Positions 5,082-13,434 of a DNA stretch of 43,527 nucleotides are shown here, in pieces. The notes beneath the pieces are model-generated. The model was not told the origin of the DNA. It searched no databases and saw nothing but the letters and a program-made list of their open reading frames with translations. This DNA comes from Ignavibacteria bacterium (GTDB lineage Bacteria > Bacteroidota > Ignavibacteria > Tepidaquicellales > Tepidaquicellaceae): the NCBI GenBank assembly GCA_028714695.1, contig JAQTLX010000022.1, positions 1 through 43,527 on the forward strand, read 5' to 3'. Both the position numbers and the translations under genes were made by a program. How positions within the stretch are numbered: the first letter of the stretch is position 1; each line of letters starts with the position of its first letter.

Positions 5082-7646
5082 TTAATGGTTTTCGACGTAT
5101 CTTTGTGCCCGCATATACATTTCCGTTACTTCTTTTCCTTCCGCTATCATTAATGATGGATGATTATTTTTAACCCATATAACGGGACGTTTTCCTCTTT
5201 CGGTTCCGTGTAACATAAAGGACGTTGCCCGTCCATCTTTTAATGCGGGATGCTTTATATAATCGAGACTTTTTAATAGCTCTATTCGTCTATTTATCGA
5301 CATTTTAGAGAGCAATACTTTTTCTTTGCATAGGCTTTCAAGCGCCGCCGACGAAATGAAACCTTCACAAAATCCTTGTTCTTCTGACTCTATGGCTTCA
5401 ACGACTTCCTGTTGTGCCGACGAAAGCCCGTCGCGGATCGCTTCGTCCGTTGATGACGTTACGGGCGCTATTTGGCATTGTGTCGCGGGGTTTAATTCGT
5501 CCGGTATTTTATAGGACAAAAGAAAATCATTTACTATTGATGTCCCCCCGCTGTCAATCCAATCGTATAATTTAGAAAAATAAGCTCCCGTTAAACCGTC
5601 CGCGTCGCGTTCTTTTGCGCTTTGTTGTTTCGTATAAAATATAGCGTATCGTCTATCGTTTTTATCTTTCGCCAATGCGTTTTTATTGTTCGTATTAAAA
5701 ATAAAATTGGCGTAATTAGGTGCCGTTCGTTGCAATTGGTGCATGCCGCGTAATGACAAGTCGGGATTCGTTATCATGGGTTTTAAAAGTTCCATCATAT
5801 CGCGGCTATTATCCACGGGTGAATAAACGTCTTCAACGGCTACAAGCAATTTATTTTCAATCCATGCGTTAAAATCGTCTTTTAAATCTTTTGTTCTCGG
5901 AACGTGCGTATAATGATCGCCAATTATTTTTTTCATTATTGTGGAAATTGTCGTCTTTCCGTTTCCGGGCGTACCCTGTATTAAAGGTGCCCAACGAAAT
6001 TTTTTACCCCTATATTGTACAAGTGCCGCTAAATATGAAAGGAGTATTTGTTGATCGCGCTCATTAGGAAGTAGTTTTTTTATTAAATCAAGAAATGGCG
6101 ACGGGTCCCCTAATACTCGCGGATAGTCATACGGAATATACGTGTTTAAAAGCGACGATTTTTTATACTCGGAAATAGTTCCAGGAGGAAGATCGGGGCG
6201 AAATCCCGAGTATCGGGCTTTTGGAAATTTAATACAGCGTGATTTTGTAAATGCTTCCCATGCATTTTTAGTATCGTTCCCACCTAAATCGTCTATCTGA
6301 AATTCATATCCGTTATAAGTGGCCGCGAACGCTTCCGGACCTAAAAATTGTCCCATTTCTCCCGTCGGCGTAAATATTTCGTGTCTATCTGATACATAGA
6401 CGCAATCTTTAAAATATTCAAGCTGTTTTTCCGCCGTCATATATTGACGCCCGGTTATTTGTATGGCTTCCGTGACGGCGGAATTCATCGGGTTAGGTTT
6501 TAATTTTTCGACCATTTCGTCAATCGAATTATCCGCCGTTTCAATCCAAAATGGGGCGGATTTTTCCCGCACTAAAATACTTAATTGTTCTTCGGACGCC
6601 TTTTCCAGTTTTGCGGATCGTATTTTTTCGGCATATTCTTTTTGTTTTTGACTTCCACGAAGTGGCGGGTATTTTATATTGTCCTGGAATTCTTCGATTT
6701 TTCCAACGCTATAAACGCATTGTTGTAATTCAAAAGCCCGCGTAATCGTTCGCGGTAGGTAGTCTGCTCGTTCCCACTTATCCCAACCCCTATTTTTTAA
6801 ACCGGCGGCGCGTAGTGTGTCAAATGTTTTTATTATACGTAGTGTTCGTTCGCAGTTTTTTCCCGTATAAAACATTAAATATTGAATCGCCGCCATATCG
6901 ACGGAAGAAGAGTCATATTGCCGTGTACCCTTTTTATCCGGATAGGTGACGGCTAAAATTTCTTCGTTCGCTTCGTAAAGGTCTTTAAATGTTGCTTTTT
7001 TTCCAAAAACGCTTGATCCGCTTTTTGCTCGTAAGGCTATTTTTAATAATTCCGCGTCGTCAATCGGTCCACTCCATTCTTTTGTCGGTTCCGTCGTCCA
7101 TGTTGGGACGCCCGAAACGAGGGAGTCGGACGCCTTAAAATATTTATCTAAAATGGCGGGTAATATATCGGTACAATCGCCAATTAACCCAACCGCATTA
7201 GAACCTAACGCCATAAACCTTTTTTCGTGGTAAAACTCAAGTCCTAATTCTTCGTTTTTGCATCCGTGAGGCGGGATATTTTTATACATTCCGATAATAT
7301 GAAGCCCGTTTCCTGAATATGAAACCTCAATAGCTGTTTTTGGAAATTGTCGGCATAATTCATTAGCTGTTATAGACCATTTATTCCCTTCACGGCATCC
7401 GTCTATATCAAGAAAGAAAAAGGGATCATTTTTAGTAAATACGAAACCTATTTTTAAGCCTGTCATACGCGCCATTTTTTCGGCATTTGCGTATGACAAC
7501 CATATAGCCGGATCGTTTACGTTTGCTATGCGTCCGGTATGATAATCGACGGGAAATTTATCGATTGACCCGTCGTTTTTTGGGGACGGTCTATATAAAA
7601 TAAACTGATTAAAATACGTCAATATAGTCAAGGGAGCGTTTATCAT
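5082..7646 (-). CDS. Primase-polymerase / D5-like SF3 helicase
   Basis: This 854-residue protein is the replication primase-helicase. The N-terminal part resembles the prim-pol fold of bifunctional primase/polymerases: FFFLDIDGC (D80, D82, metal-binding), SGNGLHIIG (111-119) and EFYHEKRFMALG (137-148). A linker of about 250 residues follows. The C-terminal part is a D5/DUF5906-type superfamily 3 ATPase with Walker A GTPGNGKTT (558-566), Walker B LLVAVEDV (599-606) and an NTNN sensor-like motif. Length is usual for this class. It should unwind DNA and lay primers for the phage family A polymerase. The ATG at 7646 overlaps the stop of the DUF4031 gene (ATGA), indicating translational coupling. 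Confidence 0.88.
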   Translation of the reverse strand: MINAPLTILTYFNQFILYRPSPKNDGSIDKFPVDYHTGRIANVNDPAIWLSYANAEKMARMTGLKIGFVFTKNDPFFFLDIDGCREGNKWSITANELCRQFPKTAIEVSYSGNGLHIIGMYKNIPPHGCKNEELGLEFYHEKRFMALGSNAVGLIGDCTDILPAILDKYFKASDSLVSGVPTWTTEPTKEWSGPIDDAELLKIALRAKSGSSVFGKKATFKDLYEANEEILAVTYPDKKGTRQYDSSSVDMAAIQYLMFYTGKNCERTLRIIKTFDTLRAAGLKNRGWDKWERADYLPRTITRAFELQQCVYSVGKIEEFQDNIKYPPLRGSQKQKEYAEKIRSAKLEKASEEQLSILVREKSAPFWIETADNSIDEMVEKLKPNPMNSAVTEAIQITGRQYMTAEKQLEYFKDCVYVSDRHEIFTPTGEMGQFLGPEAFAATYNGYEFQIDDLGGNDTKNAWEAFTKSRCIKFPKARYSGFRPDLPPGTISEYKKSSLLNTYIPYDYPRVLGDPSPFLDLIKKLLPNERDQQILLSYLAALVQYRGKKFRWAPLIQGTPGNGKTTISTIMKKIIGDHYTHVPRTKDLKDDFNAWIENKLLVAVEDVYSPVDNSRDMMELLKPMITNPDLSLRGMHQLQRTAPNYANFIFNTNNKNALAKDKNDRRYAIFYTKQQSAKERDADGLTGAYFSKLYDWIDSGGTSIVNDFLLSYKIPDELNPATQCQIAPVTSSTDEAIRDGLSSAQQEVVEAIESEEQGFCEGFISSAALESLCKEKVLLSKMSINRRIELLKSLDYIKHPALKDGRATSFMLHGTERGKRPVIWVKNNHPSLMIAEGKEVTEMYMRAQRYVENH

Positions 7647-7918
7647 ATTTTCCCGCGTTTTGCATATTTAAAGAATAAAAAATTTATTTCAGTAGCCCCT
7701 TTCCGAATCGCCAATTTTCTTTTATTTGGAGTTAAATCAAAATGAATAAAATCATGTCGCTTAGATTTTTGAATATATGCAGGATTTAAGTTAATTTTTT
7801 TAACAAATTGCAAAAGTTCATCAACGGAATCCGCCCAAAGATGACACCATTTTTCGCCGTACCGTCGCGCTTGTCCGGTTCGGGGAATCCGCGGATATAT
7901 TTTATCGACGTAGATCAT
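7643..7918 (-). CDS. DUF4031-family protein (91 aa)
   Basis: The 91-residue protein matches DUF4031: a start like IYVDKIYPRIP, then the WCHLWADSVDELLQFV block (about 24-39), a segment N..YIQKSKRHDFIHFDLTPNKRKLAI and the ending KGATEINFLFF. Members are small proteins of unknown function common in phages and bacteria. Here it is sandwiched between the VRR-NUC nuclease and the primase-helicase, which places it in the replication module. The stop overlaps the primase start. Confidence 0.8.
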   Translation of the reverse strand: MIYVDKIYPRIPRTGQARRYGEKWCHLWADSVDELLQFVKKINLNPAYIQKSKRHDFIHFDLTPNKRKLAIRKGATEINFLFFKYAKRGKI

Positions 7919-7922
7919 CTAT

Positions 7923-8396
7923 TTATAACGATCCCCTTCCGGTTGAAAATTGCGCGTCGCCCCCGAGTGCCGCGATTAGTCGTAAAAAATTAAGTTGCGC
8001 GTTCTCTTCTTTCGTCCCCGTGAATTTCCATCCTGGTCGTTTCATTTCGCGGGCAACAAATTGTCCAATTATTGCGCCGTTAAGTAAAGTTATAGGACGA
8101 ATACCAATTAAGTCTGATGACTTTATAACTTCGTTTACTGCCTTCGATTCGTTTGCAAGCCCCCACCTGATATAATTTCCGTACTCGTCTTTTCCCGCGC
8201 CGCGATTATTGCGCCATAATCTTAAACCTTTTTCGGATGCTTCAAGGCGGACGGAATTAAGCGCCCCCGCTTCGGTAAATATATTACTTTGCGGGGGCAT
8301 ATATACGCGGTCATTTTCCGCGCATAGTTCCCGCCGAAGATCGTTTAGGGCTTCGGCGGGAATATTCCATTTTTTTGCCCAAGCGTTAATAGTCAT
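7923..8396 (-). CDS. VRR-NUC domain nuclease (157 aa)
   Basis: The first 40 residues form a small helical segment (WAKKWNIPAEALNDLRREL). The rest is a VRR-NUC, PD-(D/E)XK-type nuclease: EKGLRLWRNNRGAG (about 55-68), RWGLANES, KSSDLIGIRPITL (the catalytic Asp in SSDLIG), GQFVAREMKRPG (catalytic E..K) and a C-terminal helix with NAQLNFLRLIAALGG. Phage VRR-NUC proteins are predicted structure-specific DNA nucleases that act in replication or recombination. Its start overlaps the end of the upstream gene by 11 bases, and it is one of a five-gene leftward replication unit. Confidence 0.85.
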   Translation of the reverse strand: MTINAWAKKWNIPAEALNDLRRELCAENDRVYMPPQSNIFTEAGALNSVRLEASEKGLRLWRNNRGAGKDEYGNYIRWGLANESKAVNEVIKSSDLIGIRPITLLNGAIIGQFVAREMKRPGWKFTGTKEENAQLNFLRLIAALGGDAQFSTGRGSL

Positions 8397-9219
8397 TTTT
8401 TAACCGCTTGGGCGTGAAATTTGAATGACTTTCACACGTCGTACATATATCGTAAAATGGATGATCTTGTGACGCCGCCGTTCCCCCCGTACAAAATAAG
8501 CAACATCCTTTGCATGGGTTTGCCGCGTTCATATAGCGGCGACAATTTGCCATTCTTTCCGGGCAAACGAAATCGGGTTTTTCTTCCTTTTTCGGTTGCG
8601 GTTCGGCTTCTATTTTTTCCGTTAAAACCGCTTCCAAAAGAATAAGATAATTAATCATGTCACCGAATTTTTCGTCTATCATTTCAGGAGTGAAGTGGCG
8701 TTTCTTTTCGATAATGTCCCATATTGATACTTCATGTTTTAACATCATACCGGAAAGGGCTTTTTCAATCGATTCGCCCGATATTTTGGCGGCGCGTTTG
8801 AAATTATAAAGTTTATCATCCTGACCGCTTGCATATTCGGCGTTTTTCTTGTCAAGTATTGAGCGAGTTTTTTCGAAACGTCTTTGATACATATCAAAAA
8901 ATCGGGCGTGAGTACACGTTTCGCAAGAACAATTATATATTCCACTACTCTTATTACGTTCGATTTCCTCTTTTAATGCGAATTCAATTTTTATTAAAAA
9001 GTCAATCGCGCCGCCTATTACATAATTAAGATTAAGCGGAATATATACATCCTTGCGGTTAATTAACCCCCAAATATTTTCTTCATGAGCTTTAAACCAC
9101 GAGGAAAACAAGTCTTTGCAATTTAAAAAACCGCACATATTAAAATTACAATCAGTTAAATTTTTTTCAACTTTTCCGAGTCGTTCGCCGAGCAGTTTTT
9201 CAAAGTTTTTCATTTTCAT
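8386..9219 (-). CDS. DUF1599/MazG-like nucleotide-associated protein with Cys clusters
   Basis: The 277-residue protein has a central region typical of the nucleotide-modification-associated family (DUF1599): KKNAEYASGQDDKLYNFKRAA followed by SIEKALSGMMLKHEVSIWD and DMINYLILLEAVL (together about residues 123-203). It is flanked by Cys clusters, CSCETCTHARFF before it and VCPERMANCRRY, CKGCCLFC and CTTCESH after it, which may bind zinc. Relatives are thought to act on nucleotides or modified bases. It shares one base with the HD gene upstream. The next gene downstream overlaps by 11 bases. The assignment rests on the pattern of residues, not on a search. Confidence 0.6.
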   Translation of the reverse strand: MKMKNFEKLLGERLGKVEKNLTDCNFNMCGFLNCKDLFSSWFKAHEENIWGLINRKDVYIPLNLNYVIGGAIDFLIKIEFALKEEIERNKSSGIYNCSCETCTHARFFDMYQRRFEKTRSILDKKNAEYASGQDDKLYNFKRAAKISGESIEKALSGMMLKHEVSIWDIIEKKRHFTPEMIDEKFGDMINYLILLEAVLTEKIEAEPQPKKEEKPDFVCPERMANCRRYMNAANPCKGCCLFCTGGTAASQDHPFYDICTTCESHSNFTPKRLKNDY

Positions 9220-9743
9220 TAGAGGCCCCCTATAATAACGTTAAAGGTATTTATAAACATATTCTCCACTTCATCGGGAAGTAAATACGGAACATATTTA
9301 ATAAGCGGTTTATGTCCTTTTGGTAAGTCCCATTTCGTGAATAAATATTTTCCTTCATCCTGCACGATTCGATGATCTATTTCTATTACTTCGTCAGGTA
9401 TGCGTTTAGGAAGTCCGAAAACGTATGCGATTACGTTTTTTATATGTCGTTCTACGTTACGATACGGCTTCATTTCTTTTTGATTTTTTACAGGGGATGC
9501 CAGATCGTTTATAAAAGATTCGGGGGCATCATGTAGAAGACCCCAAAGCTTATTTTTTTTACTGCAAAAACTTGCAACTAAAATGGAATGTAACCCTACG
9601 GAATACGCGAAACGGGATTGGCCCGTAAAACGATTTATTATTGAAAGTGAGTGAGCAATATTTGAAATGTTTACGTCTTCCGGCTTTAAATGCACGGGGT
9701 TAACTTTTGCAGAATTATACATTCTTATCCATTTTACCGCCAT
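9219..9743 (-). CDS. HD-domain phosphohydrolase (nucleotidase type)
   Basis: The product has a YfbR-like HD pattern: SVGLHSILVASF (first His, about residue 48), LLHDAPESFINDLASPVK (the HD pair, about 67-68) and the DHRIVQDEG segment after it. HD enzymes of this group hydrolyse deoxynucleoside phosphates, and phages use them to adjust nucleotide pools. I start it at ATG 9743 because GAAAGGGG lies just upstream; a longer frame up to 9794 reads through the promoter at 9766-9794. The first gene of the leftward replication unit. Confidence 0.82.
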   Translation of the reverse strand: MAVKWIRMYNSAKVNPVHLKPEDVNISNIAHSLSIINRFTGQSRFAYSVGLHSILVASFCSKKNKLWGLLHDAPESFINDLASPVKNQKEMKPYRNVERHIKNVIAYVFGLPKRIPDEVIEIDHRIVQDEGKYLFTKWDLPKGHKPLIKYVPYLLPDEVENMFINTFNVIIGGL

Positions 9744-9765
9744 AAAGTCCCCTTTCGATAGGTGA

Positions 9766-9794
9766 ATAATAACATATTTACTATAAAAAGTCAA
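9766..9794 (-). promoter_or_regulatory. Leftward phage promoter
   Basis: Minus-strand TTGACT (9794-9789), 17-base spacer with TATAGTAAAT, TATTAT (9771-9766). It lies immediately after the helicase stop codon and drives HD, DUF1599-like, VRR-NUC, DUF4031 and primase genes. Confidence 0.85.
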
Positions 9795-9797
9795 GAG

Positions 9798-11510
9798 CTA
9801 TTTAAAAAATCCTATTATTTTATCGCTTAATTCATTCGCGGCGTCCGCCGGAAGCGATTGTGCACTTAATACGTCGATTCCCGTTGCATGATAAAAACGA
9901 CGATAACTTTCAGAGTCCGGGCGTTTTAATAGCCTTTGATATCCCGCCCAAATAGAGATTATTTCCCGTAGTTTTTTTTGTGCTTCTTGATTGGCTTCAT
10001 GGCGTCTCATGTTGGCATTAATTCCCGCAATTGGTATATTACATTGGTAAAGATAGTTTAAATATTCGCCTTCTTGCATATCCATTTTATTTTTTTCAAA
10101 TTGTAATTTCGATAATGCGTTTTCGTCAAGCTCCAAAAGATCGCCGTCAACAAAATCGGGGCTACTACGCGCGGAGGGTATCGGTATATTACCGCAATAC
10201 GGACATTGACGTAAGAATTTTGAATATGCCTGATTACAAGTTGGATTCGTACATATTTTAACCGGCTCCTCATCGATGCGTTTTTCGTGGCGGCATTTTT
10301 CGCGCGAAGCAAGCGACCATTTCCGGGGATAATCCGGTAATCCGTGGTACGGAACGTTCCCGACGTGGTCAATAATCATAGCGCGCGGTTTTATTGATGA
10401 TGCGATAAAACCGCGCCGCTGTTCGTTTGTAAATGAATCCCAAATTTCCATTAATTTTGAATCGATCATTATTCGCAATCCGCGCCCAAATTGTTGAACG
10501 TATAAAACATGGGATTGTGTCGGGCGACCGAACGATACAACTTGAACCGCCGGAAGGTCAAAACCCTCACCAAATAAATCGACGTTTACAAGTTGTAAAA
10601 TTTCTCTATTTTTAAATTTTCGTATTGCCGCGATACGTTCACGGTCGGGCGTTTTAGCGTGTACCATCTCCGCCGGTACGCCCGCCGAGCGGAATTGATC
10701 GCGAATGTCCCCCGCCGTTTGTACGTCCGTTGCAAACGTTATTCCGAGTAGTCCGTTTGCAAGTCGCTTATAGTGTGCGACAATATCCCCTATTATGCGC
10801 GAACGACGAACGGCTATTTTAAGACGCGGCGCGGTATAGTCCCCGTCCTTTCCTGTCGGTACGTCCGAAAGGTCTAAATCTGACGGGGGCACAAATATAC
10901 GATAGTCCGTTAAATATCCCATATTTATAAGTTGACGCCCACAAGGGCCATTTATCAGGGCGTGAAAAACGCCCTCAAAATTAGCTCCTAACCCTTTTCC
11001 GTCCGTCCGTTCCGCCGTGGCCGTTACCCCGAGTCCTCGTGCATTAGGAAAAAGATCGTTCACTATGCCCCATTCGTTTTCACGTAAAATATGGTGCGCT
11101 TCGTCCATTATCCATAGTGGAAGACTTTTTCCCCATTGTCGCAATGCATCCGCCTGATTATTAAGCGTTTTTATTCCAACAAGGGTACAGGGTGCCGAAG
11201 CGTCGTAATACCTTTTTCCTATTTCCGCCATTTGTAACGAAGTGCAAAGCGTAACTAACGATTTATCTTTCGTTATTATTCGATGATAGACGCCTTCCCG
11301 CGCCAACGCCACCGACATTTGTGATATAAGTTCTTGACGATGCGCTATAGCACAAGAGGGGCCGTTATGTTTCCGAAGTATGCGAGAAAAAATAAAAGTT
11401 TTCCCGGAACCCGTCGGGAGGGAAAGCAAAACGTTTTTATATCCCCTATTCCAGGCGGAATAAACGTTTTTTTCGGCTTCAACTTGATACGGTCGCGCGT
11501 TAAACAACAT
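9798..11510 (-). CDS. SF2 DEAD/DEAH-box helicase with zinc ribbon
   Basis: The 570-residue protein is a superfamily 2 helicase. Visible motifs are the Q-like RPYQVEAE (7-14), motif I LPTGSGKT (31-38), motif II IMDEAHHIL (about 133-141), motif III GVTATAERTDG, and the second RecA domain with GEGFDLPAVQVV and the arginine-finger motif QQFGRGLR. After it comes a four-Cys ribbon, CTNPTCNQAY...CPYCG (about 416-440), and a helical tail. Such phage helicases remodel replication or recombination intermediates. The start at 11510 is one base from the stop of the small gene upstream, so the two are coupled. Confidence 0.88.
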   Translation of the reverse strand: MLFNARPYQVEAEKNVYSAWNRGYKNVLLSLPTGSGKTFIFSRILRKHNGPSCAIAHRQELISQMSVALAREGVYHRIITKDKSLVTLCTSLQMAEIGKRYYDASAPCTLVGIKTLNNQADALRQWGKSLPLWIMDEAHHILRENEWGIVNDLFPNARGLGVTATAERTDGKGLGANFEGVFHALINGPCGRQLINMGYLTDYRIFVPPSDLDLSDVPTGKDGDYTAPRLKIAVRRSRIIGDIVAHYKRLANGLLGITFATDVQTAGDIRDQFRSAGVPAEMVHAKTPDRERIAAIRKFKNREILQLVNVDLFGEGFDLPAVQVVSFGRPTQSHVLYVQQFGRGLRIMIDSKLMEIWDSFTNEQRRGFIASSIKPRAMIIDHVGNVPYHGLPDYPRKWSLASREKCRHEKRIDEEPVKICTNPTCNQAYSKFLRQCPYCGNIPIPSARSSPDFVDGDLLELDENALSKLQFEKNKMDMQEGEYLNYLYQCNIPIAGINANMRRHEANQEAQKKLREIISIWAGYQRLLKRPDSESYRRFYHATGIDVLSAQSLPADAANELSDKIIGFFK

Positions 11511-11744
11511 TTATTCCTTTACGGCTACGGCTTTGGGCGTATCGTCGGCTATTTGTTCAAGAGCATGAGAACTTCCATCTTCCGTATTAAACCATAAGAC
11601 ATATTCGTTTTTGTCATTGCGCGTAAAATCGTTTTCAAAACGTGTTATCGGATAAATAGGGCCGAAACGAACCCGCGCCCGCGATAGCATTGCTTTTTGT
11701 ATTTCGTCAAGTCTATCCGGCATTAACCAAATTCCGCCATTCAT
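11511..11744 (-). CDS. Hypothetical protein (77 aa) ahead of helicase
   Basis: A 77-residue protein starting MNGGIWLMPDRLDEIQKAML. It is polar with a helical N-terminus and a likely beta segment (YVLWFNTEDGSSHALEQIA). A GGAGAAA site supports ATG 11744. It directly abuts the helicase gene, suggesting co-translation and possibly a shared task. No family is recognised. Confidence 0.6.
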   Translation of the reverse strand: MNGGIWLMPDRLDEIQKAMLSRARVRFGPIYPITRFENDFTRNDKNEYVLWFNTEDGSSHALEQIADDTPKAVAVKE

Positions 11745-11762
11745 TTTATTTTTCTCCTTTTT

Positions 11763-11802
11763 AAAAACGGGGAGCGCCGTAGTACAATTAAGCGGCGCTC
11801 CC
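11763..11802 (-). terminator. Leftward intrinsic terminator
   Basis: Stem GGGAGCGCCG (11770-11779) with CGGCGCTCCC (11793-11802); on the minus strand it is followed by CG and T5 (11767-11763). It ends the unit containing the 11911-12339 gene. The 11803-11910 stretch upstream shows no gene. Confidence 0.85.
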
Positions 11803-11910
11803 TCGCACGGGCGGGATATTTTTATGATAGGATAATACGCGTCCGCGCGTCCCTACCACATTTTACCCGCCATTGATCGGCATAATAAGCGGCGTGGGAA
11901 CAGTCGTTAA

Positions 11911-12339
11911 TTATCCGCCGATTACGTCGGGAATCACGATTTTCGGAAAATATTCGCGAAGAACGACTTTAAGCATGGTTTTATTATAAAATCCGCCGAT
12001 TTTTCCACTATTGCCGGGCATAAACATTGCGAACAATTTTGAAGTTGCGCCGTATGGTATGTAAATGGCGTGTTTATATTTTCGTAACGTTGTAAGAGCC
12101 GTTTGATAAATCCGGGCATGATCGGCGCAACAATACGCATTATGATGCGAATGAGAACGTCCGCACAAAAGGCAATGTTTTTTAGGCGTCGGATTTGTCG
12201 TGTCGTACATGACGCCATTTTTTTCCGCGTGTTTGTCTTCCGCCGATCGCTTCAATCTATCGCTAAAAAAGCGCGGGACAAAGGAAGCCGTTTCAACAAG
12301 AGCCGCCGTCAATCCGCCCAAAATTTTATTGATCTTCAT
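11911..12339 (-). CDS. Zinc-finger-like hypothetical protein (142 aa)
   Basis: The N-terminus (residues 1-35) is helical and basic. A Cys/His cluster CLLCGRSHSHHNAYCCADH lies at about residues 56-74 and probably binds zinc, in a layout like treble-clef or HNH-adjacent fingers. The remainder has RIYQTALTTLRKYKH and a C-terminal segment ending VIPDVIGG. A GAAAGGG site lies upstream of ATG 12339. It is preceded by the 73-residue leaderless gene and followed by a terminator. Function unknown; DNA binding or nuclease accessory would be reasonable guesses. Confidence 0.6.
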   Translation of the reverse strand: MKINKILGGLTAALVETASFVPRFFSDRLKRSAEDKHAEKNGVMYDTTNPTPKKHCLLCGRSHSHHNAYCCADHARIYQTALTTLRKYKHAIYIPYGATSKLFAMFMPGNSGKIGGFYNKTMLKVVLREYFPKIVIPDVIGG

Positions 12340-12367
12340 ACCGTACCCTTTCGGTTAAATTGTTATA

Positions 12368-12589
12368 TTATAATGGAAATTCGCAAGCGTAAAAAACCCC
12401 ATTGTATTTATCGCATTTTTTACGTATATTTTCCGGTAAATCGGCGGCATCTAAAAGCCCGTGTTCAATATCGTACCCCGTTGACGCCATAATACAGTAT
12501 CGGTATTTTCCTTTAACAACTGATTTTGAAATGTATCGTTTATGCGGCGGTGGTACTGTAAGTTTTGATTTATATGTTATTGTTTTCAT
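12368..12589 (-). CDS. Small protein (73 aa) from a leaderless message
   Basis: The product is 73 residues, MKTITYKSKLTVPPPHKRY at the start, basic in its first half and with DAADLPENIRKKCDKYNGVFYACEF at the end. I place the start at ATG 12589 rather than further upstream because the upstream part of the frame is the promoter itself (12597-12625). The ATG starts 8 bases after the -10 box, so there is no room for a ribosome binding site. No family recognised. Confidence 0.6.
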   Translation of the reverse strand: MKTITYKSKLTVPPPHKRYISKSVVKGKYRYCIMASTGYDIEHGLLDAADLPENIRKKCDKYNGVFYACEFPL

Positions 12590-12596
12590 ATTATTA

Positions 12597-12625
12597 ATTA
12601 TAACAAATTTACTTAAAAAAGTCAA
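12597..12625 (-). promoter_or_regulatory. Leftward phage promoter
   Basis: Consensus form: minus-strand TTGACT (12625-12620), 17-base spacer containing TTAAGTAAAT, TATAAT (12602-12597). Starts right after the stop codon of the 12633 gene. Confidence 0.9.
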
Positions 12626-12632
12626 GCGTTAT

Positions 12633-13061
12633 TTATCTTTTTCCGTACTTAATTTTTTGCTCTTCTTTTTGCAGCTTTTTAAGGTTCGCCGTCAAAACCA
12701 TTCTTTGTTGCCCGTGATAGTCGCCTATAATCGCCACAATTTGTTCCTGTTTAAGAAGGTTTATTTTAAGGGCGTTTTGCTTCGTCGGTTTTATTCCGTT
12801 AATTATCGCTTGTAGTGAGTCCACAAGGGGCGATAAAACCGTGACTTCCCGGATAGTCTCTTCGACGGTCGCCGTATCCGTGGGGTCTGGCGTCGCGTAA
12901 TACGCCGCTATGGAGTCGGCTCTATGTACTTCGGCGGCACTATCCGCCCGTACCTTGTCTAACGAAGCTTGTAAAAGGTCTAATTCGGGATCGTTTGACG
13001 CCGCAAGGATTGACCCAAAACCTGCAAGGATTGCAAGGATTATTTGTTTTAAGTTTGTCAT
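12633..13061 (-). CDS. Exported or membrane-anchored coiled-coil protein (142 aa)
   Basis: The N-terminus MTNLKQIILAILAGFGSILAAS looks like a signal peptide or single anchor. After it, residues 24-140 are rich in heptad-like hydrophobic spacing (LDLLQASLDKVRADSAAEV, LVDSLQAIINGI, LKINLLKQEQIVAIIGDY) and lysine near the C-terminus. Its own promoter (13087-13115) and an AAAGGGG site support the start. Single-pass periplasmic coiled-coil proteins in phages are often i-spanins or inner-membrane lysis helpers, though its place in the early block argues for caution. Confidence 0.6.
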   Translation of the reverse strand: MTNLKQIILAILAGFGSILAASNDPELDLLQASLDKVRADSAAEVHRADSIAAYYATPDPTDTATVEETIREVTVLSPLVDSLQAIINGIKPTKQNALKINLLKQEQIVAIIGDYHGQQRMVLTANLKKLQKEEQKIKYGKR

Positions 13062-13086
13062 ATTAAACCCCTTTCTTTATATCTTA

Positions 13087-13115
13087 ATTATACAAGATTC
13101 ACTTAAAAAAGTCAA
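13087..13115 (-). promoter_or_regulatory. Leftward phage promoter
   Basis: Minus-strand TTGACT (13115-13110), spacer of 17 with TTAAGTGAAT, TATAAT (13092-13087). It overlaps the stop codon of the acetyltransferase-like gene. Confidence 0.88.
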
Positions 13116-13378
13116 GCATAAAAAGAAAAAACTTTAAGACCTAAATTTTTATAAAATAGTTTTAATTTATTTTTACTAATGCTGTTTTCTCTTGGTATTG
13201 CAACTATTTTTATGTCCTTTTTGTATCCCGTTTTTCTTATAATATCAATTATTTCTTGTAATAATTTTTTTGCTTTATTCTTTCGCCGATATTTTGGATA
13301 AATACGTAAATTGTAAATATGATAATAGCCGTTTTCACGCGAATAAGAGCAGCGGCCGTACCATTTTTTAATATTCAT
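13112..13378 (-). CDS. Short GNAT acetyltransferase-like protein (88 aa)
   Basis: The 88-residue protein shows the GNAT core order: a strand (YYHIYNLRIYPKYRRKNKAKKLLQ, where the acetyl-CoA loop is expected), a helix (EIIDIIRKTG), a strand (DIKIVAIPRENSIS) and the final YKNLGLKVFSFYA. It is shorter than usual (about 140-170 residues) because the first strands are missing, and the pyrophosphate loop RRKNKA lacks the typical glycines. It may therefore be a degenerate or minimal member. The GGAAGG site supports ATG 13378. It follows the polymerase gene by 56 bases, which hold nothing else. Confidence 0.6.
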   Translation of the reverse strand: MNIKKWYGRCSYSRENGYYHIYNLRIYPKYRRKNKAKKLLQEIIDIIRKTGYKKDIKIVAIPRENSISKNKLKLFYKNLGLKVFSFYA

Positions 13379-13434
13379 TTATTTCCTTCCGTATGCAAAT
13401 AGCGTAAATTGGCATACACTTTGAAACGGGCGTT

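Noticed and set aside
9744..9794. Longer N-terminus of the HD protein
   Set aside because: The extra codons are exactly the promoter TTGACT...TATTAT and leader; the ATG at 9743 has the proper AAAGGGG site. The same reasoning shortens the frames starting at 12625, 22705 and 31652.
12103..12815. Plus-strand frames of 129 and 137 residues
   Set aside because: They run antisense through two leftward genes and a leftward promoter with matching terminators; no rightward signals.
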